A stretch of 64,000 nt of DNA from assembly GCA_900129595.1 (NCBI GenBank), contig FQWG01000003.1, positions 186,001-250,000 on the forward strand. Reading direction: 5' to 3'. This DNA comes from Flavobacterium frigidimaris (lineage in GTDB: Bacteria > Bacteroidota > Bacteroidia > Flavobacteriales > Flavobacteriaceae). The position numbers were made by a program, and so were the translations under genes. The stretch's first letter is position 1, and each line of letters begins with the position of its first letter. This document shows, in pieces, positions 18,457 to 27,464 of this stretch. The notes under the pieces were generated by a model, which was not told where the DNA came from, did not search any database, and saw only the letters and a program-made list of their open reading frames with translations.

Positions 18457-20316
18457 ATGAAAAAAGTTTACCTTGCCCTCCTTTTTACTTTCTTTCTTTT
18501 ATTCACTGCATCAGCACAACAAAAACAAACTTTTGCTATAAAAGACGGGAATTTTTTACTGGATGGAAAACCGTTTCAAATTCATTCCGGTGAAATGCAT
18601 TATTCACGTATTCCCCAGCCGTACTGGCGTCATCGTTTACAAATGATGAAAGCAATGGGTTTAAATGCCGTTGCAACTTATGTTTTTTGGAATTACCATG
18701 AAGTTTCTCCCGGTGTTTGGGATTTTAAAACGGGCAATAAAAATTTAGCCGAATATATTAAAATAGCACAGGAAGAAGGATTATTTGTTATTTTACGTCC
18801 CGGTCCTTATGTATGTGCCGAGTGGGAATTTGGCGGTTATCCGTGGTTTTTACAAAATGTACCCAACATGGTTATTCGCGGCAACAATACCGCATATTTA
18901 GCTGCTACAAAAGCCTATTTTTCGGAGTTATACAATCAGGTTAAGGATTTACAAATTACCAAAGGCGGTCCAATTATTATGGTGCAGGGTGAGAATGAAT
19001 TTGGTTCTTATGTTACGCAACGCAAAGACATTGCGTTGGCTGACCACAAAAAATACAGTGCAGCCGTTTTTCAGCAATTAAAAGATATTGGTTTTGAAGT
19101 TCCTTTCTTTACTTCAGACGGAAGCTGGCTGTTTGAAGGCGGCGCTCTTCCCGGTGCCTTGCCCACTGCCAATGGCGAAAGCGATATCAAAAAACTAAAG
19201 GAGGTTGTCAATAAATTCAATAATGGAGAGGGACCTTATATGGTTGCTGAATTTTATCCCGGCTGGCTGGACCATTGGGCTGAACCTTTCCCTACACAAA
19301 CTCCGGAAGAAACAGTACGCCAGACACAGAAATATTTAGACAATCAGGTCTCATTTAACTACTATATGGTTCATGGCGGAACCAATTTTGGCTTTACATC
19401 AGGTGCCAACTATGATAAAGAACACGACATTCAGCCTGACATGACTTCTTATGATTATGATGCCCCAATTAGCGAGGCCGGATGGGCAACTCCTAAATAT
19501 AATGCTTTAAGAGAAATCTTAAAAACTGATAAAACACCAAACGTTCCTGCAAGAACACCTGTAATTACCATTCCGAATATTACATTAACCACTGCTGTTG
19601 ATCTGGCTGATTTAAAATCAAAAATAACTCCGGTAATTGAAGACAATCCCCTAACATTTGAGCAATTAAATCAAGGTGATGGTTATGTTTGGTACAGCAA
19701 AAAATTCACACAGCCTATTAGTGGAAAACTAGAATTAAAAGGATTACGTGATTACGCTATCGTGTATGTAAATGGCAAAAAAGTTGCTGAATTAAACCGT
19801 TACTATAAAAAATACGATTGCGAAATTGAGGTTCCCTTTAATGCTACTCTGGATATTGTGGTCGAAAATATGGGCCGTATTAATTATGGTTCACAAATTA
19901 ATGACAACAACAAAGGAATTATCAGTCCAATAATTATTAATGGAGAAACGATTACCGGAGACTGGAAAATGTATCAATTACCTATGGCTGCGGCGCCTGA
20001 TTTAACGTCTTATAAAAACTCTGCTAAACCCAACCGTCCCACTTTATACCAAGGCTCATTTAATCTTACTAAAACAGGAGATACCTTTTTAGACATGAGA
20101 GATTGGGGCAAAGGAATTGTTTTTATAAACGGAATTAACATTGGCAGATATTGGAGTGTTGGTCCGCAGCAAACATTGTATTTGCCGGGATGCTGGCTTA
20201 AAAAAGGTAAAAACACTATTGTTATTTTTGAACAAAAAAATGAAACCATTCAGAAAGTGATAAAGACAATCCTTACTCCCATTCTGGAAGATTTAAAACC
20301 AGAGAAAGGACAATAA
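18457..20316 (+). CDS. GH35 beta-galactosidase, secreted
   Basis: Hydrolyses terminal beta-galactosyl residues. 619 residues with signal peptide (ends SASAQ-like TASAQ, residue 21). The TIM barrel carries GGPIIMVQGENEFGSY with Glu181 as acid/base and MVAEFYPGWLDHW with Glu265 as nucleophile. HGGTNFGFTSGANY is also typical of GH35. Two jelly-roll domains form the C-terminus (about 390-600). The motif reads QGENEFG where many members have QVENEYG, a mild substitution. It is the last gene of the rightward locus and is followed by a very strong hairpin at 20324-20365. Confidence 0.92.
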   Translation: MKKVYLALLFTFFLLFTASAQQKQTFAIKDGNFLLDGKPFQIHSGEMHYSRIPQPYWRHRLQMMKAMGLNAVATYVFWNYHEVSPGVWDFKTGNKNLAEYIKIAQEEGLFVILRPGPYVCAEWEFGGYPWFLQNVPNMVIRGNNTAYLAATKAYFSELYNQVKDLQITKGGPIIMVQGENEFGSYVTQRKDIALADHKKYSAAVFQQLKDIGFEVPFFTSDGSWLFEGGALPGALPTANGESDIKKLKEVVNKFNNGEGPYMVAEFYPGWLDHWAEPFPTQTPEETVRQTQKYLDNQVSFNYYMVHGGTNFGFTSGANYDKEHDIQPDMTSYDYDAPISEAGWATPKYNALREILKTDKTPNVPARTPVITIPNITLTTAVDLADLKSKITPVIEDNPLTFEQLNQGDGYVWYSKKFTQPISGKLELKGLRDYAIVYVNGKKVAELNRYYKKYDCEIEVPFNATLDIVVENMGRINYGSQINDNNKGIISPIIINGETITGDWKMYQLPMAAAPDLTSYKNSAKPNRPTLYQGSFNLTKTGDTFLDMRDWGKGIVFINGINIGRYWSVGPQQTLYLPGCWLKKGKNTIVIFEQKNETIQKVIKTILTPILEDLKPEKGQ

Positions 20317-20323
20317 CCTATAT

Positions 20324-20365
20324 AAACAAAGAAGCCATTCACTGCGGTGAATGGCTTCTTTGTTT
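20324..20365. terminator. Bidirectional terminator between GH35 and osmC
   Basis: A perfect 19-bp stem (20324-20342 with 20347-20365) and a TGCG tetraloop between convergent genes. A/T-rich flanks allow termination on both strands. Confidence 0.85.
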
Positions 20366-20380
20366 AATTTCTTTAGAAAT

Positions 20381-20782
20381 TTATTTCCAGTTAAAAGTGA
20401 TTTTCTTTTCAATTTCGCTGCTTAAACTTAAAAATACCGGACAAGTCATTGCGGCACGTTCCAGAATAGTTTTGTTTTTTTCATCTTCAACACCCTGCAT
20501 TTCAAAAACAATTTCGATAGCCCCAATTCTTCTTGGTTCAGCATTCATTATTTTCGTTACTTCGGCAGTCGAACCAATAAAATCTACTTTTAGATCGCGT
20601 GCTTTGATTCCCATAATTGTCATCATGCAGCTCGCTAAAGCATTAGCAACTGTATCTGTTGGAGAAAATGCTTCTCCTTTTCCGTTATTATCTACTGGTG
20701 CATCAGAGATGATTTCGCTTCCTGATTGCACGTGAATTGATTTTGTTCTTAAATCTCCTAAATAGGTTACTTTTGATGTCAT
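20381..20782 (-). CDS. OsmC/Ohr-family protein
   Basis: 133-residue OsmC-fold protein. The two family cysteines are at Cys52 (LASCMMTIMG) and Cys114 (AMTCPVFLSL); in OsmC/Ohr enzymes this pair reduces organic hydroperoxides at the expense of a dithiol. There is no signal peptide, so it is cytoplasmic. Its ATG overlaps the TAA stop of the upstream LysM gene by one base, so translation is probably coupled. It is the last gene of a leftward unit, and the convergent hairpin at 20324-20365 lies downstream. Confidence 0.88.
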   Translation of the reverse strand: MTSKVTYLGDLRTKSIHVQSGSEIISDAPVDNNGKGEAFSPTDTVANALASCMMTIMGIKARDLKVDFIGSTAEVTKIMNAEPRRIGAIEIVFEMQGVEDEKNKTILERAAMTCPVFLSLSSEIEKKITFNWK

Positions 20783-22860
20783 TAATTTGCTACTTTTAAA
20801 GTTAAGTCGGTATCGTAATATAAAATGTACACTCCTTTATTGGCGTGTCCTCCATCTTCTTTTTTATAAAATTGAAATTTATTATCAACCTGTTCCGTTG
20901 TCATTAAATCTGCCGTTTCCTGATATGTTTTTCCTTGTACCAAACGCATCATCGTATCAAAAGTGACATCAAATCCGCGTGTTGCGTAGGTATTTGGATT
21001 CACTTTATTTTTCAGCCTGTATTCTTTTTCAAAAACTAAAACTCCTGCTTCATCACTTTCTCGTGTTACAGACGGATACATTAATTTCAGTTTTACTAAA
21101 TTATCAAAACTAATTTCGTCTGTATCCAGAGTACTGTTTGGTTCTAAAATAACCAATTGTACCTGGCATGTTTTCTGAGAATCGATCAAAGCTTTAATCG
21201 TAGTTTTTACCATTGCGGTATTTCCTGTTTCCATTACCACATAATTCATTCTGTTCGGTAATAACAAGCTTTTTAAATTCGCCACATCCAAACCTCCTGT
21301 TTCAGTCAAAGCGGCAAAAACAACTCCTTTTTGGTTTTGTTTGATATAGCTAATAACAGATTCTTTCTTTTTATCTACAACGGCAACGATATTTCCATTT
21401 TTAGCACGCATATAGTCAAAAATGGCATTTCGAACCACATCATTTCCTGGAATAGTCTGGTATAAATTATCGATTGGGTTCGCTTTATCTTTAGACAATG
21501 GTGAAATTACGGGAACATTGTACAAACGTAAAGTATTGGCCGTAGCTTCGGCATTATTTTGATAAAATGGTCCGATAACCGCATTGGCATCCTGCAATTT
21601 ATTTTGTGAAATCAAAGTCGAAACATTCGATGTTGTTTTCGTTTCCTGAGAATCATAAATTGCCACATCAATTGGTAATTTTAAAGTTCTCGCAGAGTCA
21701 ATTGCCATCATCGCTCCCGAATAAAAATCAAGAGTCATATTCAGAAATTTATCATTTTTAATACGATTAACAGAACTCATCGTATCATTTTGCATTTTAG
21801 CTAAGTTGAACGGCAATAATAAAACTAATTTTTTGCGTTCGTTTTCACCTCTCTTTTTAGTAAGCTCTACGACTTCGGGATTGGCTGAAACTGTTTCAGA
21901 TTTTACCTTATCCACAATCTGTATACCTCCTCCGGTATTTTCTAACTGTCTTTCGACTGTTTTTTCTACAGGCTGCTGTTGTGCAATTATTGGAGATGGC
22001 GCCAGATATCCTGCCGGAACTTTTAGAACCATTCCTTCTTTTACACCTTCAGAAAGTGACGGATTTAACGCCGTCAACTCTTCCTGACTGATATGAAATG
22101 TTCTTCCTAAACTGTAAAAAGTCTCTTTTGGTTTTACCTGATACTCCATGTAAGAAGTTGCTTTTTTAGCCGTTTCAGCAGGTTTTACAGTGTTAGTAAC
22201 CGCAGCAACTGATGCGTCTGTTTTAGGCGCTTTTCCTTTTATCGTTAATCGGTAACCAACTGGCAGATTAGAAACAATTTCAGGATTGCGTTTTTCTAAT
22301 TCTTCAATGGTAATTCCGTATTGTTTTGCGATCGAAAACTTAGTTTCTTTTGCTACTACATCATGGTAGACATACTTTTCCTGTGCTTTCTCTTTAGCAG
22401 GTTTTTCTGTTGCTGCAAGAGATTTTGGTGCTGCTCCTTTTGCAGGAATCACCAGTTTTTGTCCAGTCTGAACTCCGGTTTTCTCCAAAGTAGGATTTGC
22501 AGCTTTCAAAGCAGCGTCAGAGATACCGTATTTTTTTTCGATACTGTAAAAAGTCTCTTTTGGCTGTACCTCATGAATAATTTCTTTTGTATTACTGACC
22601 GTTTTTGCCACAGCTGTTTCAGATTTAACCGCAGCCGGTTTTGCATTACTGGTTGGAATCAACAAAACTGTATTGGCTGAAATTCCTCTTCTCGCATCTG
22701 GATTTAATGCATAAATATCATAAGGCGTAACCTTAAATTTTACAGCAATTTGGTTAATCGTTTCTCCGTTCGCAACCGTATATTTTATGACCTTCTCCTG
22801 TGAAAAAGCAGAAAATGTTACAAAAAAGACCAAAAACAATAATGTTGAATAATATTTCAT
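20782..22860 (-). CDS. LysM-repeat protein with periplasmic-binding-protein-like domain
   Basis: 692 residues. A signal peptide (to about residue 20) is followed by four LysM domains (about 26-69, 96-139, 166-208, 240-283), which bind peptidoglycan. A C-terminal domain (about 343-690) resembles type I periplasmic binding proteins (KKLVLLLPF, FYSGAMMAIDSA, VIGPFYQNNAEATANTLRLY). The overall plan recalls lipoprotein regulators of cell-wall synthases such as LpoA, but the ligand and partner are unknown. It is separated by 100 bp from another four-LysM protein upstream and overlaps osmC downstream. Confidence 0.8.
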   Translation of the reverse strand: MKYYSTLLFLVFFVTFSAFSQEKVIKYTVANGETINQIAVKFKVTPYDIYALNPDARRGISANTVLLIPTSNAKPAAVKSETAVAKTVSNTKEIIHEVQPKETFYSIEKKYGISDAALKAANPTLEKTGVQTGQKLVIPAKGAAPKSLAATEKPAKEKAQEKYVYHDVVAKETKFSIAKQYGITIEELEKRNPEIVSNLPVGYRLTIKGKAPKTDASVAAVTNTVKPAETAKKATSYMEYQVKPKETFYSLGRTFHISQEELTALNPSLSEGVKEGMVLKVPAGYLAPSPIIAQQQPVEKTVERQLENTGGGIQIVDKVKSETVSANPEVVELTKKRGENERKKLVLLLPFNLAKMQNDTMSSVNRIKNDKFLNMTLDFYSGAMMAIDSARTLKLPIDVAIYDSQETKTTSNVSTLISQNKLQDANAVIGPFYQNNAEATANTLRLYNVPVISPLSKDKANPIDNLYQTIPGNDVVRNAIFDYMRAKNGNIVAVVDKKKESVISYIKQNQKGVVFAALTETGGLDVANLKSLLLPNRMNYVVMETGNTAMVKTTIKALIDSQKTCQVQLVILEPNSTLDTDEISFDNLVKLKLMYPSVTRESDEAGVLVFEKEYRLKNKVNPNTYATRGFDVTFDTMMRLVQGKTYQETADLMTTEQVDNKFQFYKKEDGGHANKGVYILYYDTDLTLKVAN

Positions 22861-22960
22861 AAATAAGACTTAAAACAATTTAATTTTTAATTCAAAAAAA
22901 CAAGTTACTAATTTTTCTTCAAAGCAAGATTCCTGCCACTTGTTGATTCTGCAAAGATTA

Positions 22961-24874
22961 TTATCTAAGATCTGTTTCAACCTTAGCAATAATGATCTCT
23001 TTATATAACTCATCTTCTTCTTTTTTCTTGCATTTATAAAGCACTTCTTCCATATTTTGGTACTTATCTGAGTAAACAAAGTACGAAAGACTGTTTATAT
23101 TAAAGAAGAAACTAGCGTTAAAATCACCAGAATCAATGAGTTTCATAATGAGCTTATCTCTTACCGAAGAATCTGTAAATATACCTAAAACTAAGTAATA
23201 GCCGTTTGAAACTTCTTTAAGATTATCATAAACTTCAACCTTTACCGTTTTATCGGTTCTGAGCGGATTTTCTTTTAGCTCCTGCTTCATTTCTTCCAAT
23301 GAAATTGTTTTTGAAGATTCAGCCGGACTCGTTTTGTCTTGTTTTTTAATCGCCTCATCCTGATATTTTTCCAATTTTATCAAGGCCAGTTTGTCATCAA
23401 ACTTTCGGGCTTCCATACTATAATAAGTAGCTTTACTGATATGTCGCTTTATTTCAATTGTCTTTTGGGTATCCAGCGAATCAATCTTAGCAATCAGAAT
23501 TTGATTTTTTGTATCCCCTTGTTCCTGTTGCGTTTTGTAACGTTTTATATCTTCTAAAGAAAGACGCTGCTGCAAAGAAGCTACATTGTTGTTCTTTTCG
23601 CTTTCGCGGATTTTCTTTTTATACTCCTGATTTTCTTCAACAGCAATTTTTTCTACTTTGTTCATTAAACCTGCATATACTTTTCGGTTTTCAGCCAGTT
23701 CTTTCTTCAATTGAGAAGATAATTCACTCGTTTTTTCAATACTTTGATACGATTGTTTCTCTAGTCTTTTTGATTCATTCACATTCAAAATATCCATTCT
23801 TTTCAGATCAATTAAGTCATCATTCATCGTGTTGACTAACGAATCTAATTTTGCCATCAAAATATCCTGTACATTTTTATTTGCTTCGAGAACCAGTCGC
23901 AGTTTTTCGACAGAATTTTCCCTGGAACCATGCATATCATTCAGATTCACTTTTAAATCATTAATCTTTATAATTTTCTGATTCATTTCTTTCTGGACTA
24001 CCAATCTGTCTTTCAGATCTTCTAATTCAACTGTTTTAGCTTTTCCTTTTTCAACCACAACTTGTTTTTCAGCAAGCGCCAGCATCAATTCTTCACCTTC
24101 ATTGGCAGGTTTTACTTCCTTAGTATTGATCGCTAATTTATTGCCAACAATTAGTCCGTTTACAATTTCGGGATTCTGAGATTCCAACTGGTCGATCGAA
24201 ATGTTGTATTTTTTTGCAATAGAAAACTTTGTCTCTTTGGGTTCTACCACATGAAAAAGGGTTTCCTGATTGATTACGCGCACTCTTCCGTCTAAGGTCT
24301 TTCTTTTGTTTGGAACTGAAATTGTCTGACCAATCTGCAATCCGTTTTGAAGCACTTCTTTATTCTGGTTTTCTAAATCCTGAACTGATACATTATATTG
24401 TCTGGCAATACTAAATAAGGATTCTTTCGCAGTAACCTGATGTATCGCTTTTGAAGAAGTTACAACTTCTGTTTTGGGAAGATTTACAGCATTTTGCGGA
24501 ATAATTAACTGCTGACCAATCTGAAGTCCGTTAGCAAGAATAGGATTTGCATTTTGAAGGGCTTCAACCGAAACATTATATTGTTTTGATAAACCAAAAA
24601 GGGTTTCTTTTGCTCCAACAACATGAGTAACTTGCTGTTTTGAATTTTCTTTTTCTGCAGAGTAAACAGGAATCCTGATAATTTGATTGTCTTTGATTCC
24701 TTTTTGACACTCAGGATTGAGTTTGTAAATTTCATCAATAGAAACCTTATATTTTTGGGCAATAAAATAAGCAGTTTCTCCTTTTTGAATTCTGTGTTCA
24801 ATAATTAAATCCTGTGCAGTTATCTTATTAAAAGACAAAATAAACACAAGAGAAAGGGTTAAAAGTTCTCTCAT
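22961..24874 (-). CDS. Four-LysM, coiled-coil cell-envelope protein
   Basis: 637 residues. A signal peptide (ends ITAQ, residue 21) precedes four LysM domains (about 26-70, 84-126, 145-188, 208-250) and a long charged helical/coiled-coil region (about 260-540). The C-terminal segment NGYYLVLGIFTD...DKLIMKLIDSGDFNASFF looks like a SPOR-type peptidoglycan-binding domain. It is likely a periplasmic wall-binding structural protein; no enzymatic motif was seen. It lies between guaA and the LysM/PBP-like gene in the same direction, behind the guaA terminator. Confidence 0.75.
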   Translation of the reverse strand: MRELLTLSLVFILSFNKITAQDLIIEHRIQKGETAYFIAQKYKVSIDEIYKLNPECQKGIKDNQIIRIPVYSAEKENSKQQVTHVVGAKETLFGLSKQYNVSVEALQNANPILANGLQIGQQLIIPQNAVNLPKTEVVTSSKAIHQVTAKESLFSIARQYNVSVQDLENQNKEVLQNGLQIGQTISVPNKRKTLDGRVRVINQETLFHVVEPKETKFSIAKKYNISIDQLESQNPEIVNGLIVGNKLAINTKEVKPANEGEELMLALAEKQVVVEKGKAKTVELEDLKDRLVVQKEMNQKIIKINDLKVNLNDMHGSRENSVEKLRLVLEANKNVQDILMAKLDSLVNTMNDDLIDLKRMDILNVNESKRLEKQSYQSIEKTSELSSQLKKELAENRKVYAGLMNKVEKIAVEENQEYKKKIRESEKNNNVASLQQRLSLEDIKRYKTQQEQGDTKNQILIAKIDSLDTQKTIEIKRHISKATYYSMEARKFDDKLALIKLEKYQDEAIKKQDKTSPAESSKTISLEEMKQELKENPLRTDKTVKVEVYDNLKEVSNGYYLVLGIFTDSSVRDKLIMKLIDSGDFNASFFFNINSLSYFVYSDKYQNMEEVLYKCKKKEEDELYKEIIIAKVETDLR

Positions 24875-24893
24875 AAAAATGGGTAGGTATAAA

Positions 24894-24927
24894 AAATTAA
24901 GGCGTTACAAATGTAACGCCTTAATTT
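24894..24927 (-). terminator. Rho-independent terminator of guaA
   Basis: A perfect 15-bp stem (24894-24908 with 24913-24927), an AAAT loop, and on the reverse strand a following run of T. It lies 12 bp downstream of the guaA stop. Confidence 0.85.
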
Positions 24928-24938
24928 GAAATATAGTA

Positions 24939-26468
24939 TTATTCCCACTCAATTGTTGCCGGTGGTTTTGAACTAATATCATAAACCACTCTGTTTACGC
25001 CTTTTACCTTATTGATAATATCATTAGACACTTTCATCAGGAACTCATAAGGCAAATGAACCCAGTCAGCAGTCATTCCGTCAGTTGATTCAACAGCTCT
25101 AAGCGCCACTACTTTTTCGTAGGTACGTTCATCGCCCATCACACCAACACTGTTTACCGGAAGCAAGATTGCTCCGGCCTGCCAAACTTTGTCATATAAT
25201 CCCCATGATTTTAAACCGTCGATAAAAACAGCATCAACATCCTGTAAGATTTGAACTTTCTCAGGAGTAATATCTCCTAAAATTCTGATTGATAATCCTG
25301 GTCCCGGGAAAGGGTGTCTTCCTAATAATTCAGGATCTATTCCTAAAGTAGCACCTACTCTTCGAACTTCGTCTTTAAACAACATTCTAAGTGGTTCTAC
25401 AATTTTTAATTTCATATAATCCGGTAATCCACCAACATTGTGGTGTGATTTGATCGTTGCCGATGGTCCTTTTACAGATACAGATTCGATTACATCAGGA
25501 TAAATAGTGCCTTGCGCCAGCCATTTTACGTCTTCAATCAAATGGGATTCATCATCAAAAACTTCGATAAATACACGGCCAATAGTTTTACGTTTGGTTT
25601 CAGGATCACTGATTCCGGCTAATTCACCAAGAAAACGATCTCCTGCATCTACTCCTTTTACGTTCAATCCCATTCCTTTGTATTGATCTAATACATTTTG
25701 GAATTCGTTTTTACGAAGTAAACCGTTATTTACGAAAATACAATATAAGTTTTTACCAATTGCCTGGTGTAATAAAACTGCTGCTACAGTAGAATCTACT
25801 CCGCCTGACAATCCTAAAACTACTTTATCATTTCCTAATTTCTCTTTTAATTCTCCCACCATTTCTTCAACGAAAGCATTTGGTGTAAAGTTTTGAGGTA
25901 CTTCGGCAATGTCTACTAAAAAGTTCTCCAGCATTTTTGATCCATCTGTAGAATGGAAAACTTCCGGGTGATACTGAATAGCATATGTAGTTTCTCCTTC
26001 AATTTTATAAGCAGCAAATTCTACATCATGTGTGCTTGCTAATTTTACTGCATTGGTTGGCAAAGCCTTGATACTATCGCTGTGACTCATCCAAACCTGA
26101 CTGTTTTCTGAAACTCCTTTAAAGAAAACTTCATCTTCTTTAATATAAGATAAGTTCGCTCTACCATATTCTCTGGTATTCGAAGCTGCTACTTCACCGC
26201 CGCTAAAATGGGCTAAATATTGTGCTCCGTAACAAACTGCCAACATTGGAAGCTTGCCTCTAATTTGAGATAAATCAGGATGTGGAGCATCTTCTGCACG
26301 AACAGAAAATGGGCTTCCTCCTAAAATTACGGCTTTATAAGGTGATAAATCACTAGGAAAGTGATTATAAGGAAAAATTTCGCAGAATATATTTAATTCG
26401 CGAACTCTACGCGCAATAAGCTGAGTATATTGCGATCCGAAATCTAAAATAAGTACGTTGTGTTGCAT
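24939..26468 (-). CDS. guaA: GMP synthase (glutamine-hydrolysing)
   Basis: Converts XMP to GMP with glutamine-derived ammonia and ATP. 509 residues from the ATG at 26468; a TTG two codons upstream is in frame but not needed. The class I glutamine amidotransferase domain has [15 protein letters not shown] at the start and nucleophile Cys79 in [10 protein letters not shown], with YHPEVFHS later. The ATP-pyrophosphatase domain has the loop [12 protein letters not shown], and the dimerisation domain ends KPPATIEWE. All hallmarks and the length are normal. A perfect 22-bp hairpin lies 31 bp upstream of the start. Confidence 0.97.
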   Translation of the reverse strand: MQHNVLILDFGSQYTQLIARRVRELNIFCEIFPYNHFPSDLSPYKAVILGGSPFSVRAEDAPHPDLSQIRGKLPMLAVCYGAQYLAHFSGGEVAASNTREYGRANLSYIKEDEVFFKGVSENSQVWMSHSDSIKALPTNAVKLASTHDVEFAAYKIEGETTYAIQYHPEVFHSTDGSKMLENFLVDIAEVPQNFTPNAFVEEMVGELKEKLGNDKVVLGLSGGVDSTVAAVLLHQAIGKNLYCIFVNNGLLRKNEFQNVLDQYKGMGLNVKGVDAGDRFLGELAGISDPETKRKTIGRVFIEVFDDESHLIEDVKWLAQGTIYPDVIESVSVKGPSATIKSHHNVGGLPDYMKLKIVEPLRMLFKDEVRRVGATLGIDPELLGRHPFPGPGLSIRILGDITPEKVQILQDVDAVFIDGLKSWGLYDKVWQAGAILLPVNSVGVMGDERTYEKVVALRAVESTDGMTADWVHLPYEFLMKVSNDIINKVKGVNRVVYDISSKPPATIEWE

Positions 26469-26498
26469 GCGCAAAAATACTTTTTATATTCGAATTTG

Positions 26499-26549
26499 AA
26501 AAATTGGAACAATGAAAAAATATTTTTTTTTTTCATTGTTCCAATTTTT
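26499..26549. other. Perfect 22-bp hairpin upstream of guaA
   Basis: Arms 26499-26520 and 26528-26549 are exact reverse complements separated by 7 nt. It lies in the gap between guaA (leftward) and a lipoprotein gene (rightward), next to AAAGGTTC repeats. It could be a leader attenuator for guaA or a stand-alone repeat. Confidence 0.6.
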
Positions 26550-26554
26550 AGCGA

Positions 26555-26640
26555 CAAAGGTTCAGAGAAACAAAGGTTCAAAGGTTTAAAATCTATGATT
26601 TAAGTCTTTTCTTTGTTCCTTTGCCACTTTGAACCTAAAA
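26555..26640. repeat. AAAGGTTC-family inverted repeat (copy 1)
   Basis: ACAAAGGTTCA words at the left are mirrored by CTTTGAACC near 26624-26636, giving a long imperfect hairpin. A second copy lies on the other side of the small lipoprotein gene (27220-27309). Confidence 0.6.
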
Positions 26641-26691
26641 AGGAAAAATCCAACCTTCAAAAAACATCGTATTTAAGAAAAAACCATACTT

Positions 26692-27219
26692 ATGAAATCC
26701 AAATTAATTGCCCTTTCTCTCTTTTTAGCTGCGCTTTTAAGTTCCTGTGATGCTGTTGATGACTTGTTGACCTTTACTATTTCTAATGAAACCTCTATTA
26801 AAATAAAAAGCACTATTCCCATTAATTTACCCTTGGAAATTATTACTCCTGATGTCACAACCAATTCTTCAACTGAATTTCAAAACAACAAAACCAAGGC
26901 AAGTTTAGTAAAAGATGTAAAAATAAAATCAATTAGATTATCGGTTTCTGATCCGTCAGACAAGACATTTACATTTTTAAAGTCAATTCATTTGTATATC
27001 TCAACCAATGATTCTAACGAAATTGAACTGGCTTACCAGGATAATATCAATTCTACTACCAATACAATCGACTTAATTTGTACAGACGCAAGATTAGACC
27101 AATATATCAAAGCCGATAAATATAAAATCAGAACAAAAGTTACCTTAAAAGAAACGCTTACCAAAGATGTAACGGTAAAAGCAGACATGAAGTTTAGAGT
27201 AACTGCGGATCCTTTCTAA
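26692..27219 (+). CDS. Hypothetical lipoprotein
   Basis: 175 residues with a clear lipoprotein signal (LLSSC, acylated Cys19). The mature part is beta-rich, with no cysteine-rich or catalytic motif; KIKSIRLSVSDPSDKTFTFL suggests an immunoglobulin-like or C2-like sandwich. I do not recognise a named family. It stands alone between guaA and the pyruvate oxidase gene, bracketed on both sides by AAAGGTTC repeats, with no obvious operon partner. Confidence 0.75.
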   Translation: MKSKLIALSLFLAALLSSCDAVDDLLTFTISNETSIKIKSTIPINLPLEIITPDVTTNSSTEFQNNKTKASLVKDVKIKSIRLSVSDPSDKTFTFLKSIHLYISTNDSNEIELAYQDNINSTTNTIDLICTDARLDQYIKADKYKIRTKVTLKETLTKDVTVKADMKFRVTADPF

Positions 27220-27309
27220 AAAAGGTTCAAAGTTGCAAAATAACAAAGGTTCAAAGATAAATGAAGTGTAAAAAACTTTGTTCCTTTGAACCTTTGTCAC
27301 TTTGAACCT
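27220..27309. repeat. AAAGGTTC-family inverted repeat (copy 2)
   Basis: Two copies of AAAGGTTCAAAG in one orientation (27225-27257) face CTTTGAACCTTTG and CTTTGAACC in the other (27286-27309). It is the partner of the copy at 26555-26640. Confidence 0.65.
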
Positions 27310-27464
27310 CAAAAAACCCATTTCTTTTCCTTAAATTTATAAAACCAAACCAAACCAAAGTCCGCTTTTACATCATAACCAGTGTATCTTAAAATATAAT
27401 CATTAAGAAAGTAAACCATAACCAATGTTTGTACAATCTAATATTAATTTTAAAAATATAATCC

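Noticed and set aside
864..20316. DUF1080/3-keto-glycoside pathway interpretation of the Gfo/Idh/MocA gene and the cytochrome
   Set aside because: No DUF1080-type lyase or GMC/ThuB-like partner is present, and the motifs of the dehydrogenase-fold protein match GH109.
22321..22680. 119-codon frame opposite the LysM/PBP-like gene
   Set aside because: Phe/Cys/Arg-rich translation typical of antisense to a Lys/Glu-rich coding sequence.
26466..26474. TTG start for guaA two codons upstream
   Set aside because: An ATG follows two codons later and begins at the conserved N-terminus ([13 protein letters not shown]).
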